A stretch of DNA of 64,000 nucleotides, taken from Polynucleobacter sp. 80A-SIGWE (GTDB taxonomy: Bacteria; Pseudomonadota; Gammaproteobacteria; Burkholderiales; Burkholderiaceae). The stretch spans positions 434,001 through 498,000 of the forward strand of contig NZ_JACVOR010000001.1 in assembly GCF_018882295.1 (NCBI RefSeq), given 5' to 3'. This document shows, in pieces, positions 58,037-64,000 of the stretch. The first letter of the stretch is position 1, and the number at the start of each line of letters is the position of its first letter. Below the pieces are notes generated by a model, which was given only the letters and a program-made list of their open reading frames with translations, was not told the DNA's origin and did no database searches. Position numbers and translations under genes: made by a program.

Positions 58037-58135
58037 ACCCTTTGCCTAAAAAGGGCTGTAAATTTCGCACCAAAATAGCTCCTAAATTACTGGAAAACTT
58101 AGGAAAAATACTTATAAATATTCGTCAGAAATGTC

Positions 58136-58201
58136 TTACCAAATTCAGAATATTTCCCTATACTTAGTACCAAATGCACTTCGAAACACTAGATGTAGTG
58201 T
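58136..58201 (+). promoter_or_regulatory. nrdAB promoter with two NrdR boxes
   Basis: Box 2 at 58186-58201 is ACACTAGATGTAGTGT, nearly the NrdR consensus (ACACTATATATAGTGT). Box 1 has core CTATACTTAG at 58158-58167, a weaker match. Core starts are 31 bp apart, three helical turns, the arrangement usual for NrdR. A TTACCA (-35, 58136-58141) and TATACT (-10, 58159-58164, 17-bp spacer) place box 1 over the -10. This predicts repression by NrdR-dATP. The flanking AAATATTC...GAATATTT repeat (58116-58155) overlaps the -35. Regulation is inferred. Confidence 0.75.
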
Positions 58202-58272
58202 TTGAATACAGCAATACCCTATTGTTTTTTAACGATTTTTTGCCCAAATAACTATATATAAGCAGGAGAAAT

Positions 58273-61239
58273 ATGACATATGCCAACCCCCAGGCAGCAG
58301 GACACACTGCCGGCACAAATAACCCAGGAATGAATCCTTCAGAAGCTATGAACCAAGCCCCATCTGCTGGCTTTGTAGCTGGTGGAGTAGGTGGCGGCCA
58401 AGCCACTCAATTGTCTGATTACAAAATTATTCGCCGCAATGGCTCAGTGGTGGCATTTGAGCCATCCAAAATTGCGATTGCAGTTACAAAAGCATTTTTG
58501 GCGGTTAACGGCGGTCAGGGCGCTGCTTCTGCACGTGTTCGTGAGCAAGTGGAGCAATTAACTCACTCAGTAGTGCGCGCCTTATTGCGTAGTCGCCCAA
58601 ATGGCGGCACTTTCCATATTGAAGATATTCAAGATCAGGTTGAGTTGGCATTGATGCGTAGCGGTGAGCACAACGTTGCTCGTGCCTATGTTCTGTATCG
58701 TGAAAAACGTAATCAAGAGCGTGCAACACAACAAGACATTGCTCAGGAAACTCAAACCGCAACTCAAGCCGGTGAGTCTGGTATCAAGGTAACTGACAAC
58801 GGTGTAGAGAAGTGGTTGGATATGGCTGCCTTGCGCACCATTATTGAGGCAGCGTGTGAAGGTCTCGGCAACAACATTGATGCAAGTCCGATCATCACTG
58901 AAACCATCAAGAATTTGTACGATGGTGTGCCGATGGCTCAAGTGTATGACTCTGCAATTTTGGCATCACGCACATTGATCGAAAAAGATCCTGCGTACAG
59001 TCAAGTTACAGCACGCATCTTGATGCATGTAATTCGTAAAGAAATCTTAGGTCGCGAAGTTTTACAAGGCGATATGCAAGCTGAGTACAGCACTTATTTT
59101 GCCAAGTACATCAACGAGGGTATTTCTGCTGAGCTCTTAGATCCACGCATGCGTGAGTTTGATCTCCCGCGCTTAGCTGCTGCTTTGAATGCCAGCCGCG
59201 ACTTGCAGTTCAACTACCTCGGTTTGCAAACTTTGTATGACCGCTATTTCTTGCACATTGAAGATCGCCGTATTGAAATGCCACAAGCATTCTTTATGCG
59301 CGTTGCGATGGGTTTGTCTTTGAATGAGTTAGATCGTGAGCGTCGTGCTATCGAGTTCTATGAAATCCTCTCTACTTTTGATTTCATGTCCAGCACACCA
59401 ACCTTGTTTAACTCAGCGACAACACGTCCTCAGTTATCAAGCTGCTACTTAACAACAGTAGATGATGATCTTGACGGTATCTACGAAGCATTAAAAGAGA
59501 ATGCACTCTTGTCTAAGTTTGCTGGTGGTTTAGGTAACGACTGGACTAATGTTCGCGCCTTGGGCAGTCATATCAAAGGTACTAACGGTAAGTCACAAGG
59601 TGTGGTGCCTTTCTTAAAGGTAGTGAACGATACAGCGGTTGCAGTGAATCAAGGTGGTAAGCGTAAAGGTGCAGTTTGTGCGTATTTAGAAACATGGCAC
59701 TTGGATATTGAAGAGTTCCTCGAGTTGCGCAAAAATACCGGTGATGACCGTCGCCGTACGCACGATATGAATACATCCAACTGGATTCCAGATTTGTTTA
59801 TGAAGCGCGTGATGGAAGGTGGCGAGTGGACATTATTCTCACCTTCAAATACACCTGACTTGCATGACAAGTTCGGCAAGGCTTTTGAAGAGGCGTATGT
59901 TGCCTATGAGAAAAAAGCAGATGCTGGTGAATTGAAGCCATTCCGTCGCATTCCTGCGCAACAATTGTGGCGCAAGATGTTGGGTATGTTGTTTGAAACT
60001 GGCCATCCATGGATCACATTTAAAGATCCTTGCAACATTCGTAGCCCACAACAGCACATCGGTGTAGTTCACTCTTCTAACTTGTGTACTGAAATTACTC
60101 TGAACACAAACGAAAGTGAAATCGCAGTATGTAACTTAGGTTCTGTGAACTTGACAGCGCATATGACTACCGATGCATCCGGCAAGATGATTTTGGATCA
60201 CGAGAAGCTTCAGAAAACAATCCGCACTGCAATGCGCATGTTGGACAACGTGATTGATATCAACTACTACGCAGTTGCTAAAGCGCGTAACTCCAACTTG
60301 AAGCATCGTCCAGTTGGTATGGGCATCATGGGCTTCCAGGATTGCTTGCATATGCAACGTATTCCTTACGCTAGCGATGAGGCAGTGAAGTTTGCGGATT
60401 CATCTATGGAAGCAGTGTGCTACTACGCTTACCAGGCATCTAACGAATTGGCTGAAGAGCGTGGCGTTTACAGCACATACAAAGGCTCATTGTGGGATCG
60501 CGGCATTCTTCCGCAAGACTCAGTAGCCTTGTTGGCAGCAGAGCGCGGTGGTTACCTTGAAGTAGATAGTTCTTCCACAATGAATTGGGATGGTTTACGT
60601 GCCCGCATCAAGCGGTTCGGTATGCGTAACTCGAACTGTGTAGCGATTGCACCAACTGCAACGATTTCTAACATCATTGGTGTTTCAGCTTGTATCGAGC
60701 CGACATTCCAGAACTTATTCGTGAAATCTAACCTCTCAGGTGAATTCACAGTAGTAAATGAGTATTTGGTACGTGATTTGAAAGATCGCGGCCTCTGGGA
60801 TGAAGTCATGATTGCTGATTTAAAGTACTTTGACGGTACTTTATCCAAGATTGATCGTGTTCCACAAGATTTGCGTGATTTGTACGCTACTGCATTTGAA
60901 GTGGAGCCAAGCTGGTTAGTTGAAGCTGCTTCACGTCGTCAGAAGTGGATTGACCAAGCGCAATCACTCAATATTTACATGGGCGGTGCATCAGGCAAGA
61001 AATTGGATGACACATACAAGTTGGCTTGGTTGCGTGGCCTGAAAACCACTTACTACCTCCGCACAATGGCTGCAACTCACGTTGAGAAATCAACTGTTGC
61101 AAGTGGTCAGTTAAATGCGGTGTCTAGCGGTGGTGGTGTTAATGGTACTGATGCTGCAGCTGCACAAGAGGCAGATGGTCCGGTTTGCACAATGCGCCCA
61201 GGTGATGCTGGCTTTGAAGAATGTGAAGCTTGTCAGTAA
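58273..61239 (+). CDS. nrdA: Ribonucleoside-diphosphate reductase alpha chain (class Ia)
   Basis: NrdA reduces ribonucleotides to deoxyribonucleotides in an aerobic alpha-beta complex. The 988 residues comprise an unstructured Ala/Gly-rich leader of about 45 residues, an ATP-cone (YKIIRRNGSVVAFEPSKIAIAVTKAFLAV) and a catalytic barrel. The barrel has the active-site NLCTEI (Cys thiyl-radical region), NLGSVNL and GMGIMGFQD segments. The C-terminal redox pair is CEACQ. Length is on the long side for class Ia. A good GGAG ribosome site precedes the ATG. nrdB follows 44 bp later. Confidence 0.97.
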   Translation: MTYANPQAAGHTAGTNNPGMNPSEAMNQAPSAGFVAGGVGGGQATQLSDYKIIRRNGSVVAFEPSKIAIAVTKAFLAVNGGQGAASARVREQVEQLTHSVVRALLRSRPNGGTFHIEDIQDQVELALMRSGEHNVARAYVLYREKRNQERATQQDIAQETQTATQAGESGIKVTDNGVEKWLDMAALRTIIEAACEGLGNNIDASPIITETIKNLYDGVPMAQVYDSAILASRTLIEKDPAYSQVTARILMHVIRKEILGREVLQGDMQAEYSTYFAKYINEGISAELLDPRMREFDLPRLAAALNASRDLQFNYLGLQTLYDRYFLHIEDRRIEMPQAFFMRVAMGLSLNELDRERRAIEFYEILSTFDFMSSTPTLFNSATTRPQLSSCYLTTVDDDLDGIYEALKENALLSKFAGGLGNDWTNVRALGSHIKGTNGKSQGVVPFLKVVNDTAVAVNQGGKRKGAVCAYLETWHLDIEEFLELRKNTGDDRRRTHDMNTSNWIPDLFMKRVMEGGEWTLFSPSNTPDLHDKFGKAFEEAYVAYEKKADAGELKPFRRIPAQQLWRKMLGMLFETGHPWITFKDPCNIRSPQQHIGVVHSSNLCTEITLNTNESEIAVCNLGSVNLTAHMTTDASGKMILDHEKLQKTIRTAMRMLDNVIDINYYAVAKARNSNLKHRPVGMGIMGFQDCLHMQRIPYASDEAVKFADSSMEAVCYYAYQASNELAEERGVYSTYKGSLWDRGILPQDSVALLAAERGGYLEVDSSSTMNWDGLRARIKRFGMRNSNCVAIAPTATISNIIGVSACIEPTFQNLFVKSNLSGEFTVVNEYLVRDLKDRGLWDEVMIADLKYFDGTLSKIDRVPQDLRDLYATAFEVEPSWLVEAASRRQKWIDQAQSLNIYMGGASGKKLDDTYKLAWLRGLKTTYYLRTMAATHVEKSTVASGQLNAVSSGGGVNGTDAAAAQEADGPVCTMRPGDAGFEECEACQ

Positions 61240-61283
61240 GTATTTAATTGCTGATTTATAAAAAAAGAATTTAGGAGATTGTT

Positions 61284-62468
61284 ATGTTGAATTGGGAAGA
61301 AGAAGTTGCACCGGCACTAGCGAAAGCAGGTCTCGCGCAGCAACCAGTTGTGGCAGAACCGCAGCGCCCACAAGCAGATGAGGTCGCAATTGCCCCTCAA
61401 GTAGCCGCACCTGCAGCAACTGCGAGTGCATCTTTATCTGGTGGCGCAGCATTGCGCGTCAACGCTGCTGATAAGCGTGTAATTAATGCCAAGACTGACG
61501 TGAATCAGCTGGTTCCATTTAAATATAAGTGGGCTTGGGAAAAGTATCTGGCTGGTTGTGCAAACCATTGGATGCCACAAGAGATCAATATGAATCGCGA
61601 TATCGCGCTTTGGAAGGATCCGAATGGCTTAACTGAAGATGAGCGCCGCATCATTAAGCGCAATCTCGGCTTCTTTACTACGGCAGATTCTTTAGCAGCA
61701 AACAACATTGTTTTGGGTACTTATCGCCACATTACTGCCCCAGAATGCCGTCAATATCTATTGCGCCAGGCATTTGAGGAGGCAATTCATACTCACGCAT
61801 ACCAATATATTGTGGAATCTTTGGGTTTAGACCAGAGCGAAATCTTTAATGCGTACAACGAAATCGAGTCAATTCGCGCTAAAGATGAGTTCTTGATTCC
61901 TTATATTGATGTATTGACTAACCCAAATTTCAAAACTGGGACATTAGAAGCTGACCAAACATTGCTGCGATCACTGATCGTTTTTGCTTGCGTGATGGAA
62001 GGTTTGTTCTTTTATGTTGGTTTTACGCAAATACTTGCAATGGGTCGTCAAAACAAAATGACGGGTGCTGCTGAGCAGTATCAATACATCCTTCGCGATG
62101 AGTCTATGCACTGCAATTTTGGTATTGATTTAATTAATCAAATCAAGCTGGAGAACCCGCAGTTATGGACTTCTGCGTTCAAAGACGAGATCAAATCTAT
62201 CTTCGAAAAAGCAGTTGAATTAGAGTACCGTTATGCAGAGGATACGATGCCTCGCGGAGTGCTCGGATTGAACGCGCCGATGTTCAAAGGGTACCTAAGA
62301 TACATCTGTAATCGTAGATGTTTGCAAATAGGACTTGACGCGATGTTCCCAAATGAAGAGAATCCATTCCCATGGATGTCAGAAATGATTGATCTGAAAA
62401 AAGAGAGAAACTTTTTTGAGACACGCGTTATTGAGTATCAAACTGGCGGTGCGCTAAGTTGGGAATAA
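61284..62468 (+). CDS. nrdB: Ribonucleoside-diphosphate reductase beta chain (class Ia)
   Basis: NrdB holds the di-iron-tyrosyl radical used by NrdA. The 394 residues have an Ala/Pro-rich N-terminal leader of about 70 residues, then the ferritin-like domain. [12 protein letters not shown] contains the E-x2-H-x3-Y arrangement, which places the radical Tyr as in E. coli NrdB. Further ligands are in [12 protein letters not shown], and [16 protein letters not shown]. The last residues (GGALSWE) are the usual C-terminal tail that docks in NrdA. An intrinsic terminator follows about 150 bp later. Confidence 0.96.
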   Translation: MLNWEEEVAPALAKAGLAQQPVVAEPQRPQADEVAIAPQVAAPAATASASLSGGAALRVNAADKRVINAKTDVNQLVPFKYKWAWEKYLAGCANHWMPQEINMNRDIALWKDPNGLTEDERRIIKRNLGFFTTADSLAANNIVLGTYRHITAPECRQYLLRQAFEEAIHTHAYQYIVESLGLDQSEIFNAYNEIESIRAKDEFLIPYIDVLTNPNFKTGTLEADQTLLRSLIVFACVMEGLFFYVGFTQILAMGRQNKMTGAAEQYQYILRDESMHCNFGIDLINQIKLENPQLWTSAFKDEIKSIFEKAVELEYRYAEDTMPRGVLGLNAPMFKGYLRYICNRRCLQIGLDAMFPNEENPFPWMSEMIDLKKERNFFETRVIEYQTGGALSWE

Positions 62469-62802
62469 GTAGTTAATTAAAAAGCGCATGGCCGGCTAAA
62501 TAGGAGATTAGACGGTTGGATAGTTTTAAAAGTCAGCAAAACCAGACTCAAATCCGAAAACCCTTGTCCAAGGGTGCCTGGGCTATTCTCTCTATTTTTT
62601 CCAGCAAATTTAAGAAGCCGTTGTCCTTTGGGGCCACGGCTTTTTTTCCAGGATTCATTAGCGTGCAGCACTTAGTATCAAGCCGCGCGCCGATGAATGG
62701 CTCGCTCGTCGGCTCCAATCGGTTGCAAAACCAGGCGGAAATGAATGGTCGGGTCTTCTTAATCGGTAGTTTGTACTAATCCTCACGTGAAGGAGCATTA
62801 CT
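62469..62802 (+). other. Intergenic stretch of 334 bp between nrdB and the histone-like gene
   Basis: No convincing gene lies here. It holds a minor CCCTT/AAGGG hairpin (62561-62574), the nrdB terminator (62617-62647), and a second stem GCCGATGA (62689-62696) with TCGTCGGC (62706-62713, one G-U) in the likely leader of the histone-like gene. The ATG of that gene is preceded by GAAGGAG. No clear promoter hexamers could be assigned. Confidence 0.6.
62617..62647 (+). terminator. Intrinsic terminator after nrdAB
   Basis: GCCGTTGTCC (62617-62626), loop TTTG, and GGGCCACGGC (62631-62640) form a 10-position stem with one mismatch and one G-U. Seven T follow at 62641-62647. Confidence 0.88.
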
Positions 62803-63123
62803 ATGGCAATCGCCAAGAAAAAAGTTGCTGCAAAGAAACCAGCTGCGAAGAAAAAAGTAGCTGCTAAGAAGCCTGCTGCTAAAAAAGTAGCTAAAAAGAA
62901 GCCTGCTGCTAAAAAAGCTGCTGCTAAGAAGCCTGCTGCTAAAAAAGTAGCTAAAAAGAAGCCTGCTGCTAAGAAAGTAGCTAAAAAAGCTGCTGCTAAG
63001 AAGCCTGCTGCTAAAAAAGTAGCTAAAAAGAAGCCTGCTGCTAAGAAAGTAGCTAAAAAAGCTGCTGCTAAGAAGCCTGCTGCTAAAAAAGCTGCAAAAA
63101 AGCGCGTAGCAAAAAAAAAGTAA
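62803..63123 (+). CDS. Lysine/alanine-rich histone H1-like DNA-binding protein, zero-frame product
   Basis: The 106-residue zero-frame product is almost entirely Lys, Ala, Pro and Val in KKPAAKKVAKK-type repeats, a composition like eukaryotic histone H1 tails and bacterial AlgP/HctB-like proteins. It likely binds DNA non-specifically. A strong GAAGGAG ribosome site precedes the ATG. The frame stops at TAA 63121 directly after A9-G, whereas the -1 frame continues for 41 codons to TAA 63243-63245. That part ends TLNPAAAWPFPTGTRP, a non-repetitive tail that looks like a genuine C-terminus. The full product would then be about 147 residues. Confidence 0.75.
   Translation: MAIAKKKVAAKKPAAKKKVAAKKPAAKKVAKKKPAAKKAAAKKPAAKKVAKKKPAAKKVAKKAAAKKPAAKKVAKKKPAAKKVAKKAAAKKPAAKKAAKKRVAKKK
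62917..63060 (+). repeat. Two perfect 72-bp tandem repeats inside the histone-like gene
   Basis: Units 62917-62988 and 62989-63060 are identical over 72 bp and encode the 24-residue unit AAAKKPAAKKVAKK plus KPAAKKVAKK twice. A partial third unit starts at 63061. Perfect identity at DNA level suggests recent duplication; copy number may vary between strains. Confidence 0.9.
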
Positions 63124-63245
63124 GTAAGCCTGCTGCGAAGAAAGCGGGTAAAGCTGTAAAAAAGCCCGCGGCTAAAAAAGCTGCCGCTTCAACAACGTTG
63201 AATCCTGCTGCTGCTTGGCCCTTCCCAACTGGCACACGCCCATAA
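63120..63245 (+). CDS. C-terminal part of the histone-like protein in the -1 frame (frameshifted or slippage product)
   Basis: After the A9-G run (63111-63120) the -1 frame starts GTA AGT AAG and reads 41 codons to TAA at 63243-63245. The peptide VSKPAAKKAGKAVKKPAAKK followed by AAASTTLNPAAAWPFPTGTRP continues the same Lys/Ala pattern and ends in a Pro/Trp/Phe tail. The zero-frame codons before the stop form A-AAA-AAG, a classic -1 slippery heptamer. A CCTGCT/AGCGGG stem begins 8 nt downstream. A simple one-base indel in a homopolymer is the main alternative. Confidence 0.6.
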   Translation, partial: VSKPAAKKAGKAVKKPAAKKAAASTTLNPAAAWPFPTGTRP

Positions 63246-63274
63246 GCTCTGCTTGTAGACGTGTGAAGTTCAAA

Positions 63275-63300
63275 GGGATCTCTAACGAGATCCCTTTTTT
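63275..63300 (+). terminator. Intrinsic terminator after the histone-like gene
   Basis: GGGATCTC (63275-63282), loop TAAC, GAGATCCC (63287-63294) and six T (63295-63300). It lies 30 bp after the -1 frame stop and 152 bp after the zero-frame stop, which supports the longer reading as the gene's true end. The A-run on the left (63272-63274) is short, so it mainly serves the plus strand. Confidence 0.9.
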
Positions 63301-63326
63301 ATTGCTACTTCCAAGAATTATTGGTT

Positions 63327-64000
63327 TTAGAGGGCAAATCCAAACGCTGATTTGAATTGAGCTGCGATTTCATCTTTGCTCATTTGGTGATTTTGTGGTC
63401 CCTGGTGGGTAATTTTGATTGAACCCATTAGGCTGGCTAAACGGCCAGTGGTTTCCCAGTCCATGCCATTTTCCAATCCAAAGAGTAATCCACCCCGGAA
63501 TGCATCGCCACAACCAGTCGGATCAACCACTTTTGCTGCTGGCACCGGCGGAATTGCGATGCATTTGCCATCAAAGTAGATATCTGCGCCTTCAGCACCC
63601 TTGGTAACAATCAGTGCTTTCACTCTTTCGGCTACTTTTGCCAAGCTCAGACCAGTTCTTTGCGAAAGCATTTCGCCTTCGTAGTCATTCACAGCAAGGT
63701 AGCTTGCAATATCTACCAGTTCTAGCAGTTCTGGACCATTGAACATAGGCAAACCCTGGCCCGGATCAAATACAAATGGAATGCCTGCTTCAGCTAGTTG
63801 ATGGCAGTGTTCCCACATTCCTTGGCGACCATCTGGGGCGACGATGCCGAATTTTGCTGCGCCTTTGGTATTTTTACTACGCTCGGCAACCACGGTAGAA
63901 ACTTGGTTTAGATGGGATTCACCCATTGCTCCGGGGTGAAAAGCGGTAATTTGATTATTGGCTTGATCGGTAGTGATCATTGCCTGAGCAGTAAATGCTT
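63327..64000 (-). CDS. PfkB family carbohydrate/adenosine kinase, N-terminus outside the window
   Basis: The gene runs off the right edge: the frame stays open to position 64000 beyond an internal Met at 63980. The visible 224 or so residues belong to the ribokinase/PfkB family. The segment TTDQANNQITAFHPGAM is close to adenosine-kinase-like members. The catalytic motif DPTGCGDAFRGGLLFG holds the anion hole and catalytic Asp, and IVTKGAEGADIY lies before it. The substrate is probably adenosine or a sugar. It is convergent with the histone-like gene, 26 bp from its terminator. Confidence 0.85.
   Translation of the reverse strand, partial: AFTAQAMITTDQANNQITAFHPGAMGESHLNQVSTVVAERSKNTKGAAKFGIVAPDGRQGMWEHCHQLAEAGIPFVFDPGQGLPMFNGPELLELVDIASYLAVNDYEGEMLSQRTGLSLAKVAERVKALIVTKGAEGADIYFDGKCIAIPPVPAAKVVDPTGCGDAFRGGLLFGLENGMDWETTGRLASLMGSIKITHQGPQNHQMSKDEIAAQFKSAFGFAL

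Noticed and set aside
62516..62779. TTG-initiated 87-residue ORF after nrdB
   Set aside because: A strong intrinsic terminator (62617-62647) lies in the middle of it, composition is not protein-like and no family is recognisable; I treat it as chance.
62803..63123. CRISPR-like repeat array
   Set aside because: The repeats are coding, lysine/alanine codons with no spacers; they belong to the histone-like gene.

Overview
The window is chromosomal core DNA of a Betaproteobacterium, most likely Polynucleobacter (Burkholderiales, small AT-leaning genome). I infer this from protein similarity as I recognise it and from gene order: rpe-trpE-trpG, the dcw cluster followed by lpxC/dciA/secA, argJ-DUF815-mutT-zapD-coaE-pilDCB, ispB/rplU-rpmA-obgE-proB, CNP1-rppH/proS, and ffh/ccsA-ampD. 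No rRNA, tRNA, insertion sequence, prophage or CRISPR array was seen. Coding density is very high, and many neighbours overlap by 4 to 46 nt.

Layout. 1-2.8 kb: trpG, trpE and rpe on the minus strand. 2.8-5.3 kb: apaG, a possible 37-residue membrane peptide, mltA and an enoyl-CoA hydratase. 5.3-11.6 kb: an M20 amidohydrolase, the biotin genes bioA-bioF-bioD divergent from bioB, then coq7. 11.6-29.4 kb: a complete division and cell-wall cluster, mraZ-rsmH-ftsL-ftsI-murE-murF-mraY-murD-ftsW-murG-murC-ddl-ftsQ-ftsA-ftsZ, all on the plus strand and mostly translationally coupled. 29.5-34.2 kb: a peroxiredoxin, lpxC, dciA and secA. 34.3-42.2 kb: argJ, a DUF815 ATPase, a NUDIX hydrolase, zapD, coaE, short type IV pilus genes pilD/pilC/pilB and a CorC-type membrane protein. 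42.3-49.3 kb: ogt, a squalene-synthase-like enzyme, a sodium:solute symporter, a panE-like reductase, a fumarylacetoacetase-family enzyme, a GrdB-like protein with cysteine, and ispB. 49.3-58 kb: rplU-rpmA, obgE, proB, a CNP1 lipoprotein, rppH, proS, ffh, a CcsA-like protein and a PP0621-AmpD fusion. 58-64 kb: nrdA-nrdB, a lysine/alanine-rich histone-H1-like gene and the C-terminal part of a PfkB sugar/nucleoside kinase cut by the window edge.

Regulation visible in the sequence: a LexA-type SOS box set exactly between -35 and -10 hexamers upstream of the dcw cluster; a sigma70 promoter and three MraZ boxes with 10-bp period directly before mraZ; a pair of NrdR boxes 31 bp apart before nrdA; a perfect-hexamer sigma70 promoter for rplU; and intrinsic terminators after panE, rpmA, nrdB and the histone gene.

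The two observations I would follow first are the SOS promoter pointing into the dcw cluster and the histone-like gene. The latter stops at an A-AAA-AAG slippery heptamer, while a well-formed 41-codon C-terminal tail lies in the -1 frame, suggesting programmed frameshifting, transcript slippage or a recent indel. Most of the rest is ordinary housekeeping DNA.
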